From: a virus | Direction: 5' to 3' (one strand) | DNA: 30,804 bases | Virus record (IMG/VR): IMGVR_UViG_3300025127_000153 | Location: 1-30,804 of that record | Shown: positions 12,661 to 20,394 of the stretch, in pieces | Layout of the letters: every line of letters begins with the position of its first letter | Numbering within the stretch: position 1 is the first letter of the stretch | Position numbers and translations under genes: made by a program | The notes under the pieces: generated by a model | Told to the model about the DNA's origin: nothing | Database searches by the model: none | The model's input: the letters and a program-made list of their open reading frames with translations, nothing else

Positions 12661-13284
12661 CTTTTTGGTCAACTTTGTCACGACTTGTTTAACGATTGGT
12701 CGTACAAGCTGTAAAACAAGGGGAGCAGATGCACCAACCAGAGCCAGACTAAATACCCCAACAAACTGAGGGGCAGAAGGTATGTACTGATCTTTCCACT
12801 CAACTGCTTCATAGAGAGTTATACATTCACTCCCATCTTGCCCTCTTTCATGTCCGATGACACGCTCCAGTTTCTTTTCGTTACGAAAGTCTCCTACTCG
12901 TTGATCGTTTTTACCAGGGCAAGGAGCAAAATCTGGTGGGGGAGGGTCAGGTGGTGGAGGAATTTTTGGCTGCTCTGTTTCTGGTAAGGGCGGTGGCTCA
13001 TTATTGACAAGCGGTTCTTCTGTAATAACGAGATTCTCAGGTGTATAGTCAAGAGGTACGAAACTAGGAAACGGAAAATCACACGTTGTAAATACACCAT
13101 TTGGATCTTCTAATAGTAAATTATGATTACCAGTATTTTTTATATCACGATGTTGATAGGTACAACCAGGAACATCTATATCTGGTGGCCTTGCTATCTG
13201 TAAATAATGTGGATTGTAAGGCTCTGGTACATCTGGTACGTATATCTCAGGAATATAAATATCAGGTATATCAATCGTAGGCAT
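12646..13284 (-). CDS. Proline-rich membrane-anchored protein, 212 aa
   Basis: ATG at 13284 is chosen; a TTG at 13308 is an alternative, giving 220 aa. The N-terminal region repeats Pro-Ile/Val-Asp/Tyr steps (IDIPDIYIPEIYVPDVPEPY). The middle is extreme in proline (PPPLPETEQPKIPPPPDPPP) with several cysteines. A transmembrane span at about 175-195 (FVGVFSLALVGASAPLVLQL) is followed by a Lys-rich cytoplasmic tail (KKKKDK). This predicts a C-tail-anchored protein with an extended Pro-rich arm able to span the periplasm. Extended Pro-rich envelope proteins include spanins and TonB-like rods, but this is not a recognised member. Last gene of the late operon. Confidence 0.6.
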   Translation of the reverse strand: MPTIDIPDIYIPEIYVPDVPEPYNPHYLQIARPPDIDVPGCTYQHRDIKNTGNHNLLLEDPNGVFTTCDFPFPSFVPLDYTPENLVITEEPLVNNEPPPLPETEQPKIPPPPDPPPPDFAPCPGKNDQRVGDFRNEKKLERVIGHERGQDGSECITLYEAVEWKDQYIPSAPQFVGVFSLALVGASAPLVLQLVRPIVKQVVTKLTKKKKDK

Positions 13285-13438
13285 CTCTTGGTAAATATAC
13301 TTCCACAAAAGAATTACAGTTAGGACAGGAAAGATTAGTTATCATGCTGTATTCTCCAGATCTTAATGGGTGATCTTCACCATCTAAGCTATGATCTCCA
13401 CCCCAGATAAGTTCAGTTTTACAGTGCCAACAATTCAT
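13271..13438 (-). CDS. Small zinc-ribbon protein, 55 aa
   Basis: A short frame from ATG 13438 to TGA 13273-13271, coupled to the upstream membrane-protein gene by an ATGA overlap and overlapping the downstream Pro-rich gene by 14 bases. Two knuckles, C3-W-H-C6 and C38-P-N-C41, define the ribbon, with an acidic loop between (GGDHSLDGEDHPL). This matches a widespread type of very small phage zinc protein beginning MNCWHC. Function unknown. Its codon-level integration between two genes is good evidence that it is real. Confidence 0.75.
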   Translation of the reverse strand: MNCWHCKTELIWGGDHSLDGEDHPLRSGEYSMITNLSCPNCNSFVEVYLPRDAYD

Positions 13439-13653
13439 TTAATGATAGGCATAGATGGACCTGTCATTTTAGGTAAACCATTATCTAATATTTTTGGCAT
13501 CATTCCCTGTACGTTATCAAGAATCTCATTCATCACTCTTGATTTAAACTGTTCTGATGTTACATATTTGTATGCAAAGTACGTTCCACCACTCATGGAA
13601 GCTACCATTACAAATGAGATGATACTCAAAACATTAGCTATTTTTTGAAACAT
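13435..13653 (-). CDS. Small single-span membrane protein, 72 aa
   Basis: One hydrophobic span at about residues 6-29 (ANVLSIISFVMVASMSGGTY) is followed by an amphipathic helix (SRVMNEILDNVQGMMPKILD). The protein sits directly upstream of the zinc-ribbon gene (ATGA overlap) and downstream of the coiled-coil gene, so it belongs to the tail end of the late operon. Size and topology would fit a holin, antiholin or spanin component, but no family is recognised. Confidence 0.65.
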   Translation of the reverse strand: MFQKIANVLSIISFVMVASMSGGTYFAYKYVTSEQFKSRVMNEILDNVQGMMPKILDNGLPKMTGPSMPIIK

Positions 13654-13685
13654 GATTAGAGAAGCATTAATAAAGGCTTTAGCAC

Positions 13686-13919
13686 CTATTTCTTTGATGG
13701 TGCTTTTCCTGATTCTTGGTTTAGCTCCACTATACCTGTTGGCTGGTCTGATGACTCGATCTTTTTCAACAACATCTCCTTCGCTTGAATACCGCCCTCA
13801 ATCATCAAAATAGCTTTATTAGTGTCCATCAATACTTTTTCAGCTTGTTCTTTAGTTTTTACCTGTTTTGCTAGTTCTTCTTTCCATTGAACTAACTGTT
13901 TTTCGATGATAGCTTTCAT
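13686..13919 (-). CDS. Small coiled-coil protein, 77 aa
   Basis: Almost entirely helical and highly charged (QLVQWKEELAKQVKTKEQAE), with a Gly-containing kink and a polar C-terminal tail. It starts 3 bases after the large fibre gene ends. Small coiled-coil genes directly after a fibre gene are common in cyanophages and may serve as fibre chaperones or as structural brackets; this is inference from position. Confidence 0.6.
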   Translation of the reverse strand: MKAIIEKQLVQWKEELAKQVKTKEQAEKVLMDTNKAILMIEGGIQAKEMLLKKIESSDQPTGIVELNQESGKAPSKK

Positions 13920-13922
13920 AAA

Positions 13923-16760
13923 TTAGACGATAGTAAGAGTTTCTCCTGATCCTACAGTAACAGTAACACCACTGTTAATTGTAATAGGGCCAGCAGCCAT
14001 AGCGTTCTTGCCGTTAGTTATAGTATAGTTCGTAGTTACAGTTTGGTCATTCTCGTAGAATACTTCATCAGAACCGCCACCAGTAGCACCAGCCGATATG
14101 CCTGTTAAGTTCGATCCATCAACTGCTGGAAGTGTTGAAGGAAATCTTGCATCAGGTATCGTTCCAGAAGAAAGGTTACTTGCGTTTAATGAGTTGATGA
14201 CAGATGAAGTAACGTAGCCAGCACCATTTGAAATCTGGTTGTTATTAGTTACGTTTGTTGCACCAGCAGCAATGCCATCTAATTTACTGTGATCTGCGTT
14301 TGTAAAATTATTGTCTGTTTGAGAAGCTACAGAAAAATCTAATGTACCGTCACCATCTTGATAGGTAACTGTGATACCTGATTCTGTGTTGCCAGAAACC
14401 ATACCACCAACAATATCCTGTACTTGTTCGTTGGTTAGTGTTGCAGTAATAAAGCCAGCACCATTTGTTAACTGGTTCGTATTGGTTACGTTAGTTGCAC
14501 CAGCAGCGATACCATTTAGTTTTGAGTGGTCTGCATCTGTAAACACGTTGCTATCACTAGCACTTTCAACTAAAGCTCTTATTTCGGAAGCAGTTTGGTC
14601 TGCGGTTGCACCTGATTCTATTCCGTCTAATTTGCTGTGATCTGCATTGGTAAAGTTATTATCAGTTTGCGAAGCTACAGAAAAATCTATCGTTCCATCA
14701 CCATCTTGGTACGTTACTGTTATGCCTGATTCTGTGTTACCAGAAACCATGCCACCGACAATATCCTGTACTTGCTCATTTGTTAAAGTGGCTGTTATAT
14801 ACCCTGCACCGTTTGTAAGCTGATTATTATTTGTGACGTTAGTTGCTGAAGCAGCTATGCCATTTAACTTAGACAATAATGCGTCAGTAAAAGCATTTGT
14901 ATTACTGTTAGCTTCGTAGGCTGTTTTTATTTCTGAATTACTTTGATCTGCGGTAGCTCCACTTTCTATACCGTCTAGTTTTGATCCATCACTAGCTACG
15001 TCACGACCATCAACTGTACCTGTTACTGTCATGTTGCCAGTTAAATCAAGCCCTGCTCCTACATCTAAATTTCCATAAATATCAACAGTTCCATCAGAAG
15101 CAATATTTAGTCTATCTCCTACTGAAGATGCTGTTCCTGTCCGAACTAAAAATCTGTCTCTAGAAATTCTAAGGTGCTGTGTAAAAGTACCACCTTTATT
15201 TACATTTTCATAATCTCCAATTTCTATATACTCATTAGCAAAACTATCACTATCTGAATCATCAGAAGTAGAAATTCTTAAATAGCCAGCATTACTTCCC
15301 CCTAACCATTCGATGTGTGCATCATCATTAGCAGCGTCACCAGCACCAAACTTAATTCCATCTCCTGTTGTTGGTAAAACAATTCCATCTGAAAAAGTAA
15401 TCTTGCCAGAACAAGTATGAGTTCCGTCTGTTCTTACAAAATTGCCTTGACTATAACCATCTAATGTGTCAGCGTCTAGCCCTGACCCTGCCCCATCTAC
15501 AGTTTTAATAAGTGTAAGGATTTCACTTGCTGTTTGGTCAGCAGTAGCTCCAGCTTCTATACCATCTAATTTACTGTGATCTGCGTTGGTGAAGTTTTGA
15601 TCTGTCTGTGATGCAACAGCGAAGTCAATCGTTCCATCACCGTCTTGATAAGTAACAGTAATACCAGATTCAGTATTACCAGAAACCATACCGCCTACTA
15701 TATCCTGGACTTGTTCATTAGTTAGGGTTGCGGTTATATACCCTGCTCCATTTGTTAGCTGATTATTGTTAGTTACATTTGTGGCTGATGCAGCAATTCC
15801 ATTCAATTTAGATAGAAGAGCATCAGTAAACACATTACTGTCGGAAGCACTGCCAACTAATGTTCTTATCTCTGCTGCTGTCTGATCTGCTGTCGCACCA
15901 CTCTCAATTCCATCAAGTTTTGTACCGTCAGAAGCTACGTCACGGCCATCAATCGTTCCATCGCAGGAAATATTACCAGCGACTTCAAGTCCTGTTCCGT
16001 TTATTAGCTTTAAATCTGTGCTTGTAAATCTTGCAGCAATATTATTTGAACCAGCTTTTGTGAGCATAAATTCGAGTATTCCATCTTCCGTTGCATTTGT
16101 AACATCACCCGCTTTTCCTGTGATCTTTGCATAAACTTGTTTATTATCCGCAGCATCTTCGCCTGAGAATTTTATTTGACCTAAATAATCCGCATCTGCT
16201 GGCGATGCACTAATTCTGTATAAATCTAATTCTGGTGCAGCAGCACTACCACCATCACTGGAAGATAGTGTTATGTTACCAGCAAAAGTTGAGTTACCAG
16301 TAGAAGCTATTTCTCCAAGAATTATATTCTCACCAGAGATAGTTGCTAGAATCTCTGTCCCTGTCATATCAGCAGTGGCATTTGCTTCAATGCCAGCTAA
16401 CTTATTAAAATTAGCAGCAGACATAGATCCAGCATTAACTAAACCAGCAGCCTGTAATTTCGATCCATCTATAGCTGCACTTCCGCTTATATCAGCATTT
16501 ACGATAGTTCCGTCAGCTATCTTGGCTGATGTTACGACTCCATTATCAATAGTAAAAGTATCGCCACCATTACTGACAGTAATATCGCCCTTGTCTCCGT
16601 CATCAATACCTCCGCTACCTGATATTTCAGCAACAGATCCATTATCTTTCTTTGTAAATAGCTTACCTGTATCAGTTCTTATCGCTATCTCACCGACAAC
16701 TAGATCACTAGCCCCTGGATCGCTACCAGAACCTCTTTTGAGTTTAATTTCATTAGCCAT
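13923..16760 (-). CDS. Large repetitive tail fibre / adhesin, 945 aa
   Basis: The N-terminus (MANEIKLKRGSGSDPGASDL, then VGEIAIRTDTGKLFTKKDNG) is the attachment-type domain common in cyanophage fibres. The shaft is built of repeats: a roughly 116-residue unit containing TLTNEQVQDIVGGMVSGNTE and ITVTYQDGDGTIDF occurs three times, plus a shorter GIESGATADQ / GIAAGATNVT motif many times. The last 50 residues (NYTITNGKNA, GVTVTVGSGETLTIV) recur in the fibre gene at 20895. It should form a trimeric beta-rich fibre contacting the host surface. An AGGAGG ribosome-binding site lies nine bases before the start. The repeats make it prone to recombination and assembly error. Confidence 0.85.
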   Translation of the reverse strand: MANEIKLKRGSGSDPGASDLVVGEIAIRTDTGKLFTKKDNGSVAEISGSGGIDDGDKGDITVSNGGDTFTIDNGVVTSAKIADGTIVNADISGSAAIDGSKLQAAGLVNAGSMSAANFNKLAGIEANATADMTGTEILATISGENIILGEIASTGNSTFAGNITLSSSDGGSAAAPELDLYRISASPADADYLGQIKFSGEDAADNKQVYAKITGKAGDVTNATEDGILEFMLTKAGSNNIAARFTSTDLKLINGTGLEVAGNISCDGTIDGRDVASDGTKLDGIESGATADQTAAEIRTLVGSASDSNVFTDALLSKLNGIAASATNVTNNNQLTNGAGYITATLTNEQVQDIVGGMVSGNTESGITVTYQDGDGTIDFAVASQTDQNFTNADHSKLDGIEAGATADQTASEILTLIKTVDGAGSGLDADTLDGYSQGNFVRTDGTHTCSGKITFSDGIVLPTTGDGIKFGAGDAANDDAHIEWLGGSNAGYLRISTSDDSDSDSFANEYIEIGDYENVNKGGTFTQHLRISRDRFLVRTGTASSVGDRLNIASDGTVDIYGNLDVGAGLDLTGNMTVTGTVDGRDVASDGSKLDGIESGATADQSNSEIKTAYEANSNTNAFTDALLSKLNGIAASATNVTNNNQLTNGAGYITATLTNEQVQDIVGGMVSGNTESGITVTYQDGDGTIDFSVASQTDNNFTNADHSKLDGIESGATADQTASEIRALVESASDSNVFTDADHSKLNGIAAGATNVTNTNQLTNGAGFITATLTNEQVQDIVGGMVSGNTESGITVTYQDGDGTLDFSVASQTDNNFTNADHSKLDGIAAGATNVTNNNQISNGAGYVTSSVINSLNASNLSSGTIPDARFPSTLPAVDGSNLTGISAGATGGGSDEVFYENDQTVTTNYTITNGKNAMAAGPITINSGVTVTVGSGETLTIV

Positions 16761-16769
16761 GAGCTTTTA

Positions 16770-16775
16770 CCTCCT
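16770..16775 (-). promoter_or_regulatory. Consensus Shine-Dalgarno AGGAGG for the large fibre gene
   Basis: Minus-strand AGGAGG at 16775-16770, nine bases before ATG 16760. It stands out because most genes in the window, especially those right after promoters, lack a recognisable ribosome-binding site. It fixes this start. Confidence 0.8.
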
Positions 16776-16779
16776 AGCT

Positions 16780-18228
16780 CTAGTATGAACCACCGTCTAT
16801 GTTAAAGCTAGATGCACTTTCATCTTCTAAAAATGTAACTAGATCAGATAATGCAACCTGTTTCATCGTTCCATTATCATTTAGTACTACACGATCTGCT
16901 GCTGCCAAAGTCGTAGAAGTTGCAGATGTAGCACCATCTAGCAGATTCAATTCCGAGGTCGTTACTGTTGCTCCATCGAGGATTCCGACTTCAGTTGAAG
17001 TTAGGGCAGCTAAAGCAGCAGAAGCACCAGACTGCATACCTGATAAGTTATCGAGGTCAGCGTCATACGCTTGAACATTGGTTCCGATTGTTAAGCCAAG
17101 ACTAGCTCTAGCAGTAGCACCTGACTCAGCAACAAAATTAGATCCGTCACCTACGATAAATACTCCGTTACTTGGAGTAAGACCAGCTACATCTGAAAGC
17201 TGTGCATCGAAAGCCTGTACATCTGAGCCTATGGCTAGACCAAGATTTGTCCTCGCTTGGGAGGCACTTGTTCCACCTGTACCCCCGTCTCCGACTGCTA
17301 AAGTTCCTGTAATAGAACTAGCATCTAGCTTTACAGCAATTTCAGAAGATTCAATAACAAGTCCACCATTAGCTTTTAGATCAACAGATAAAGTATTACC
17401 AGATTTATCTAGACCATCTCCTGCTGTTACCTGGCCAGCACCAGAAAACTGAGCGATTGTAAGGTTATTCGTTCCAACAACAGCAGATCCCTTATCAGAA
17501 GTACAAACAAAACCGTTATCTGCGTTTACTGTTCCTTTTTCTACAAAGGTAAAGAATCCTGCTGCATCTGCTCCTGCTGCTAGATCATCTGCTCTAGCTG
17601 GACTAGACCCGACTACGTAAATACCGTTCTCCGAAGCTGTAGACTGGTTTTTGACCAATACTCGATCATTAGTTGCAAGAGTCACACCATCCAGTGTGTC
17701 GCCATTGTTTAAAGCTGTTGATATTGTGATATTTGCTGTAGTAGCTGCTGCACAACTGTCTTTTACATCTAAACCTTGTGCAGTTGCCTCAACAAATGAC
17801 TTGGTCGCTGCATCTTGAGCATTTACAGGGTCAGCAAGGTTTGTAATTGTCTGACTATTTAATGAAACTGAACCAGTTGGTGCAGCCATTTGATCTAATC
17901 TACTTGTTCTTACTTGTGTATCGAAATCTGAGACCTTGGAAGCAGTCAGCGAAGGCACGTCTGCTGCTACCATTGCCCTAAATGTTGCAGCACCATTACT
18001 ACCATTTGGTGCAGCTAAAAATGTATTTTGTGTTCTACTCGTAAATAAATCAGCATAACTACCAGATCCACCGATAGCTTCGATAGTTGTTGCAGAACCT
18101 CCTGCTCCACCCGTTCCAATACCGATAAAGAGTTTCTTGCTGCCTTCTGCAAAAGCTAACTCAGCATTTGCAAGACTTGTTGGTGCTGAAGATCCTGTGG
18201 ATCTTTTTATGCGTACTGTGTTAGCCAT
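16780..18228 (-). CDS. Tail fibre protein, 482 aa
   Basis: Starts MANTVRIKRSTGSSAPTSLA with AELAFAEGSKKLFIGIG, the same kind of N-terminal attachment module as the 945-aa fibre. Residues about 100-240 contain phage-tail collagen/fibre-like segments (TITNLADPVNAQDAATKSFV and DTLDGVTLATNDRVLVKNQ), which are familiar from long tail fibres of myo- and siphophages. The C-terminal half has repeats of the ARTNLGLAIGSDVQAFDAQL / ARASLGLTIGTNVQAYDADL type and ends NIDGGSY. A host-range structural protein. Confidence 0.8.
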   Translation of the reverse strand: MANTVRIKRSTGSSAPTSLANAELAFAEGSKKLFIGIGTGGAGGSATTIEAIGGSGSYADLFTSRTQNTFLAAPNGSNGAATFRAMVAADVPSLTASKVSDFDTQVRTSRLDQMAAPTGSVSLNSQTITNLADPVNAQDAATKSFVEATAQGLDVKDSCAAATTANITISTALNNGDTLDGVTLATNDRVLVKNQSTASENGIYVVGSSPARADDLAAGADAAGFFTFVEKGTVNADNGFVCTSDKGSAVVGTNNLTIAQFSGAGQVTAGDGLDKSGNTLSVDLKANGGLVIESSEIAVKLDASSITGTLAVGDGGTGGTSASQARTNLGLAIGSDVQAFDAQLSDVAGLTPSNGVFIVGDGSNFVAESGATARASLGLTIGTNVQAYDADLDNLSGMQSGASAALAALTSTEVGILDGATVTTSELNLLDGATSATSTTLAAADRVVLNDNGTMKQVALSDLVTFLEDESASSFNIDGGSY

Positions 18229-18230
18229 TG

Positions 18231-18452
18231 TTAAAAGTTGCCCCCATCGACAAGTGTAAGTTTGGTAGTAGTGTTATCTGCTTTTATGGTATCAGATGCA
18301 GCGTGATAGTACAGCACTGCATCGTCTACCTTTCCAGATATGTCAAAAGTGACACCAGCGTTAGCAGCAGGACCCTGGGGTCCAGCCGTGGTGATTTCAA
18401 CTGTTACAACATCAGAAACTTGGCTGACTTGAACTCTATTAGGGCTGCTCAT
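18231..18452 (-). CDS. Small fibre-associated protein with a GPQGP motif, 73 aa
   Basis: Begins MSSPNRVQVSQVSDVVTVEI, contains a single collagen-like AGPQGPAAN motif at about residues 23-31 and ends LTLVDGGNF, resembling a detached fibre fragment: the DGGSY-type ending also closes the next fibre gene. It starts at an ATGA-type overlap with the upstream gene and stops two bases before the next start. Probably a minor fibre or fibre cap. Confidence 0.65.
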   Translation of the reverse strand: MSSPNRVQVSQVSDVVTVEITTAGPQGPAANAGVTFDISGKVDDAVLYYHAASDTIKADNTTTKLTLVDGGNF

Positions 18453-18790
18453 GCTGTGTAACCTTCACTTACAAATAGTTTACCCTCTAAATAATAATTT
18501 TTGCCACCACTAGGTTCTGTTAATAATACGTCATAAAACAAAAGATCTGGGGTGAAATTTGCTGTATCAGTATCAGCTAAATTAATATCGACTATGCCAC
18601 CTGATCTATTAGTGTATGTAACTGCCCAATCTGCATATTTTGTGGTTCGTGATTCATCGTAAACCTGTGCAGCCACAGTATATCCACTCAAATCTATAGC
18701 CGATCCAGTAGAATCTTTGAATGTCAACTTTAGAGGAAAATCGGCTCTACGTTGGACAGTAAAATTCTTTTTACCTGGAATAATTGCCAT
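18449..18790 (-). CDS. BppU-like N-terminal-domain tail protein, 113 aa
   Basis: Sequence such as KKNFTVQRRADFPLKLTFKD, SGYTVAAQVYDE and FYDVLLTEPSGGKNYYLEGK follows the pattern of the BppU N-terminal domain found in baseplate/fibre connector proteins: a beta-sandwich describing a property and its assigned values. At 113 aa only this domain is present, so it may be a connector between tail tip and fibres. Overlaps its neighbours by one to four bases. Confidence 0.55.
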   Translation of the reverse strand: MAIIPGKKNFTVQRRADFPLKLTFKDSTGSAIDLSGYTVAAQVYDESRTTKYADWAVTYTNRSGGIVDINLADTDTANFTPDLLFYDVLLTEPSGGKNYYLEGKLFVSEGYTA

Positions 18791-19050
18791 TAGCTATATG
18801 GAGATGTGCCTAGTATATCAGTTTTCCATTGTGCCTTAAGTGCGTCAGCATCATTAGCAGCAGCAATACCAGAATCAGCAGGAGCATCTCTTAATGCTTG
18901 TTTTTTAACAACAATATCTGTAGTAGAAGCACCTGTTTCTAGTGCTTTTTGAAATTCAACATCAAGTTCTGCAAGTTTTGGTTCTCTTGCTGCTCTGATG
19001 TTTGTTTTGTGAATCTCTCTGGCTTTCGCCATGTCAACACCAAATCCCAT
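18790..19050 (-). CDS. Putative tail-fibre assembly chaperone (Phage_tail_APC-like), 86 aa
   Basis: A charged helical protein. The stretch REPKLAELDVEFQKALE followed by KKQALRDAPADSGI is the 'helix, variable linker, (K/R)QALRD(A/L)P' signature of small tail-fibre assembly chaperones. Its neighbours are fibre genes, as expected for such a chaperone. Length is typical for the family. The match is by eye, not by profile. Confidence 0.55.
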   Translation of the reverse strand: MGFGVDMAKAREIHKTNIRAAREPKLAELDVEFQKALETGASTTDIVVKKQALRDAPADSGIAAANDADALKAQWKTDILGTSPYS

Positions 19051-19053
19051 GTT

Positions 19054-19254
19054 TTACTCCGTGTAAGTCCAAGCGTTTCTGAAACTCCTATCTGAAGGAA
19101 TTGCAGATTTATTAACAGTATAAACTGTTTTTCCCGTTGGACAGTCTTTAGCTTTTATTTGATCTAAGGTTAGACTTGTATTATCAGAAGGAACCACAAT
19201 ACAAAGATTTCCGTCATCATCTGTGTAAATAAATCGTGTATCAGAGTTTGCCAT
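19054..19254 (-). CDS. Small tail-associated protein with a FRNAW motif, 66 aa
   Basis: Ends with IPSDRSFRNAWTYTE. The (D)R-x-FRNAW ending is widespread in small proteins encoded beside fibre genes of many aquatic phages, usually next to an APC-type chaperone as here. The role is unproven; fibre assembly is the likely one. Begins MANSDTRFIYTDDDGNLCIV; three bases separate it from the following 86-aa gene. Confidence 0.6.
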   Translation of the reverse strand: MANSDTRFIYTDDDGNLCIVVPSDNTSLTLDQIKAKDCPTGKTVYTVNKSAIPSDRSFRNAWTYTE

Positions 19255-19283
19255 AAAGTTTTTCTTTTAGTATATCTTAACTG

Positions 19284-19673
19284 TTACATATCGCCAAAAC
19301 CGATTATGTAAGCTCTATTTTGATCTGTCATTCCACCATCTGCTGTAAATTGACACCTTACATTAGTTGTTGTTTGGTTTGTGGACATACCGCCATCAGG
19401 CCTGACTCTAGCACCACATCTACCATTAGAAAATACAGTATTAGTCATAAACACAGCATAAACATTGTTATCAAAAGCAGCCCCAAAGTTAACCCTGTAA
19501 TCGCCTGTACCTACATCTGTAATTGAATCTACGTTGAAATCATCTTCAATAGCTACAGTGCCAGTTCCTTGAAAACTAACCCAAAATCTAGCTCTGCCTC
19601 CATATATTTGAGTTGGGGTAGAACTGTCACTTCCACCTGTATTTTGAATTGTGTTGACTTTAAGTGTTGACAT
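19284..19673 (-). CDS. Fibre/decoration protein, 129 aa (paralogue of 19673-20062)
   Basis: Starts MSTLKVNTIQNTGGSDSSTP, the standard opening of small cyanophage fibre tips. The core RFWVSFQGTGTVAIEDDFNV then ITDVGTGDYRVNF is clearly homologous to the adjacent gene's product. The distal half (GARVRPDGGMSTNQ) differs and is likely the variable, exposed part. It overlaps the upstream paralogue by one base. A gene duplication giving two related adhesin tips is the simplest reading. Confidence 0.75.
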   Translation of the reverse strand: MSTLKVNTIQNTGGSDSSTPTQIYGGRARFWVSFQGTGTVAIEDDFNVDSITDVGTGDYRVNFGAAFDNNVYAVFMTNTVFSNGRCGARVRPDGGMSTNQTTTNVRCQFTADGGMTDQNRAYIIGFGDM

Positions 19674-20062
19674 TAACTATCTCCGTGAACTACTACACCA
19701 ACAACTTCATGGTCGGCTGTAACTGTATCTCTGTAACCAGTTACGACTCTAATACTGCCAGTACTCCAGACATATCCCGAAAGAACCCTATATCTTGCAG
19801 TTGTGCCCATTAAGTAAGTACAAGTTCCAGTTGCACAATAATTAACATTAGCCAAACTATTATCAAAACTAACGGTGTAATCTCCTGTTCCATTATCAGT
19901 AAGTGAACTGACATTAAAAGAATCTCTGATACTTACTGTACCGCTACCTTTAAAATTGATCCACATTTTTGCAAGCTGACCCTTTTCAACACCAGAACTA
20001 TTTTGAAATACTGGTGGTAAAGAACTCTGGCTTTTAATTGTTCCTACTTGGAGTGTGCTCAT
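19673..20062 (-). CDS. Fibre/decoration protein, 129 aa (paralogue of 19284-19673)
   Basis: Starts MSTLQVGTIKSQSSLPPVFQ. The central block KMWINFKGSGTVSIRDSFNV, LTDNGTGDYTVSF aligns residue by residue with that of the next gene, and both are exactly 129 aa. The C-terminal region, rich in Tyr, Arg and Val, is different. Probably a beta-rich head domain at the end of a fibre. It overlaps the upstream gene by four bases. Confidence 0.75.
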   Translation of the reverse strand: MSTLQVGTIKSQSSLPPVFQNSSGVEKGQLAKMWINFKGSGTVSIRDSFNVSSLTDNGTGDYTVSFDNSLANVNYCATGTCTYLMGTTARYRVLSGYVWSTGSIRVVTGYRDTVTADHEVVGVVVHGDS

Positions 20063-20394
20063 GGTTTAGGATTTGCGTCTTTAACTGCTTTTATGTGGGT
20101 AGCCCACGTTCCAGTTGTATCAAGTTTACCAGCTACAATATCGTGATACAACATATCAAGTTGATCTCCTATATCAGCATAATAGGTTCCAACTTTTTCG
20201 TCTGCTGTACCGCCTACTCTATCAGTTTTATATTTTGTTTTATCTAGCTCTGTTCTTGCTGCATCAATATTTGATTGAACTACTGAAATTTTGTTTCCTG
20301 CTGCGTCATAACAACCAACTTCTTCTCCATCGTGAATAATTCTTTTTACAGTTGGGTATGCTATAAAAATTGCTTCTGAATCTTCCCAAGCCAT
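20059..20394 (-). CDS. Tail-associated protein, 111 aa
   Basis: The frame extends to 20430, but ATG at 20394 overlaps the upstream stop (TAATG) and gives MAWEDSEAIFIAYPTVKRII, so it is preferred. The C-terminus (YYADIGDQLDMLYHDIVAGK, then WATHIKAVKDANPKP) is a motif I associate with cyanophage tail-fibre-region proteins, where a 'DQLDMLYHD' helix precedes a 'W..HI..VK...P' ending. Probable assembly factor or minor structural protein. Confidence 0.6.
   Translation of the reverse strand: MAWEDSEAIFIAYPTVKRIIHDGEEVGCYDAAGNKISVVQSNIDAARTELDKTKYKTDRVGGTADEKVGTYYADIGDQLDMLYHDIVAGKLDTTGTWATHIKAVKDANPKP

Noticed and set aside
13923-16760. Fibre repeats considered as a CRISPR array or other non-coding repeats
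   Set aside because: The repeats keep one reading frame and vary mainly at synonymous positions; they are protein repeats.
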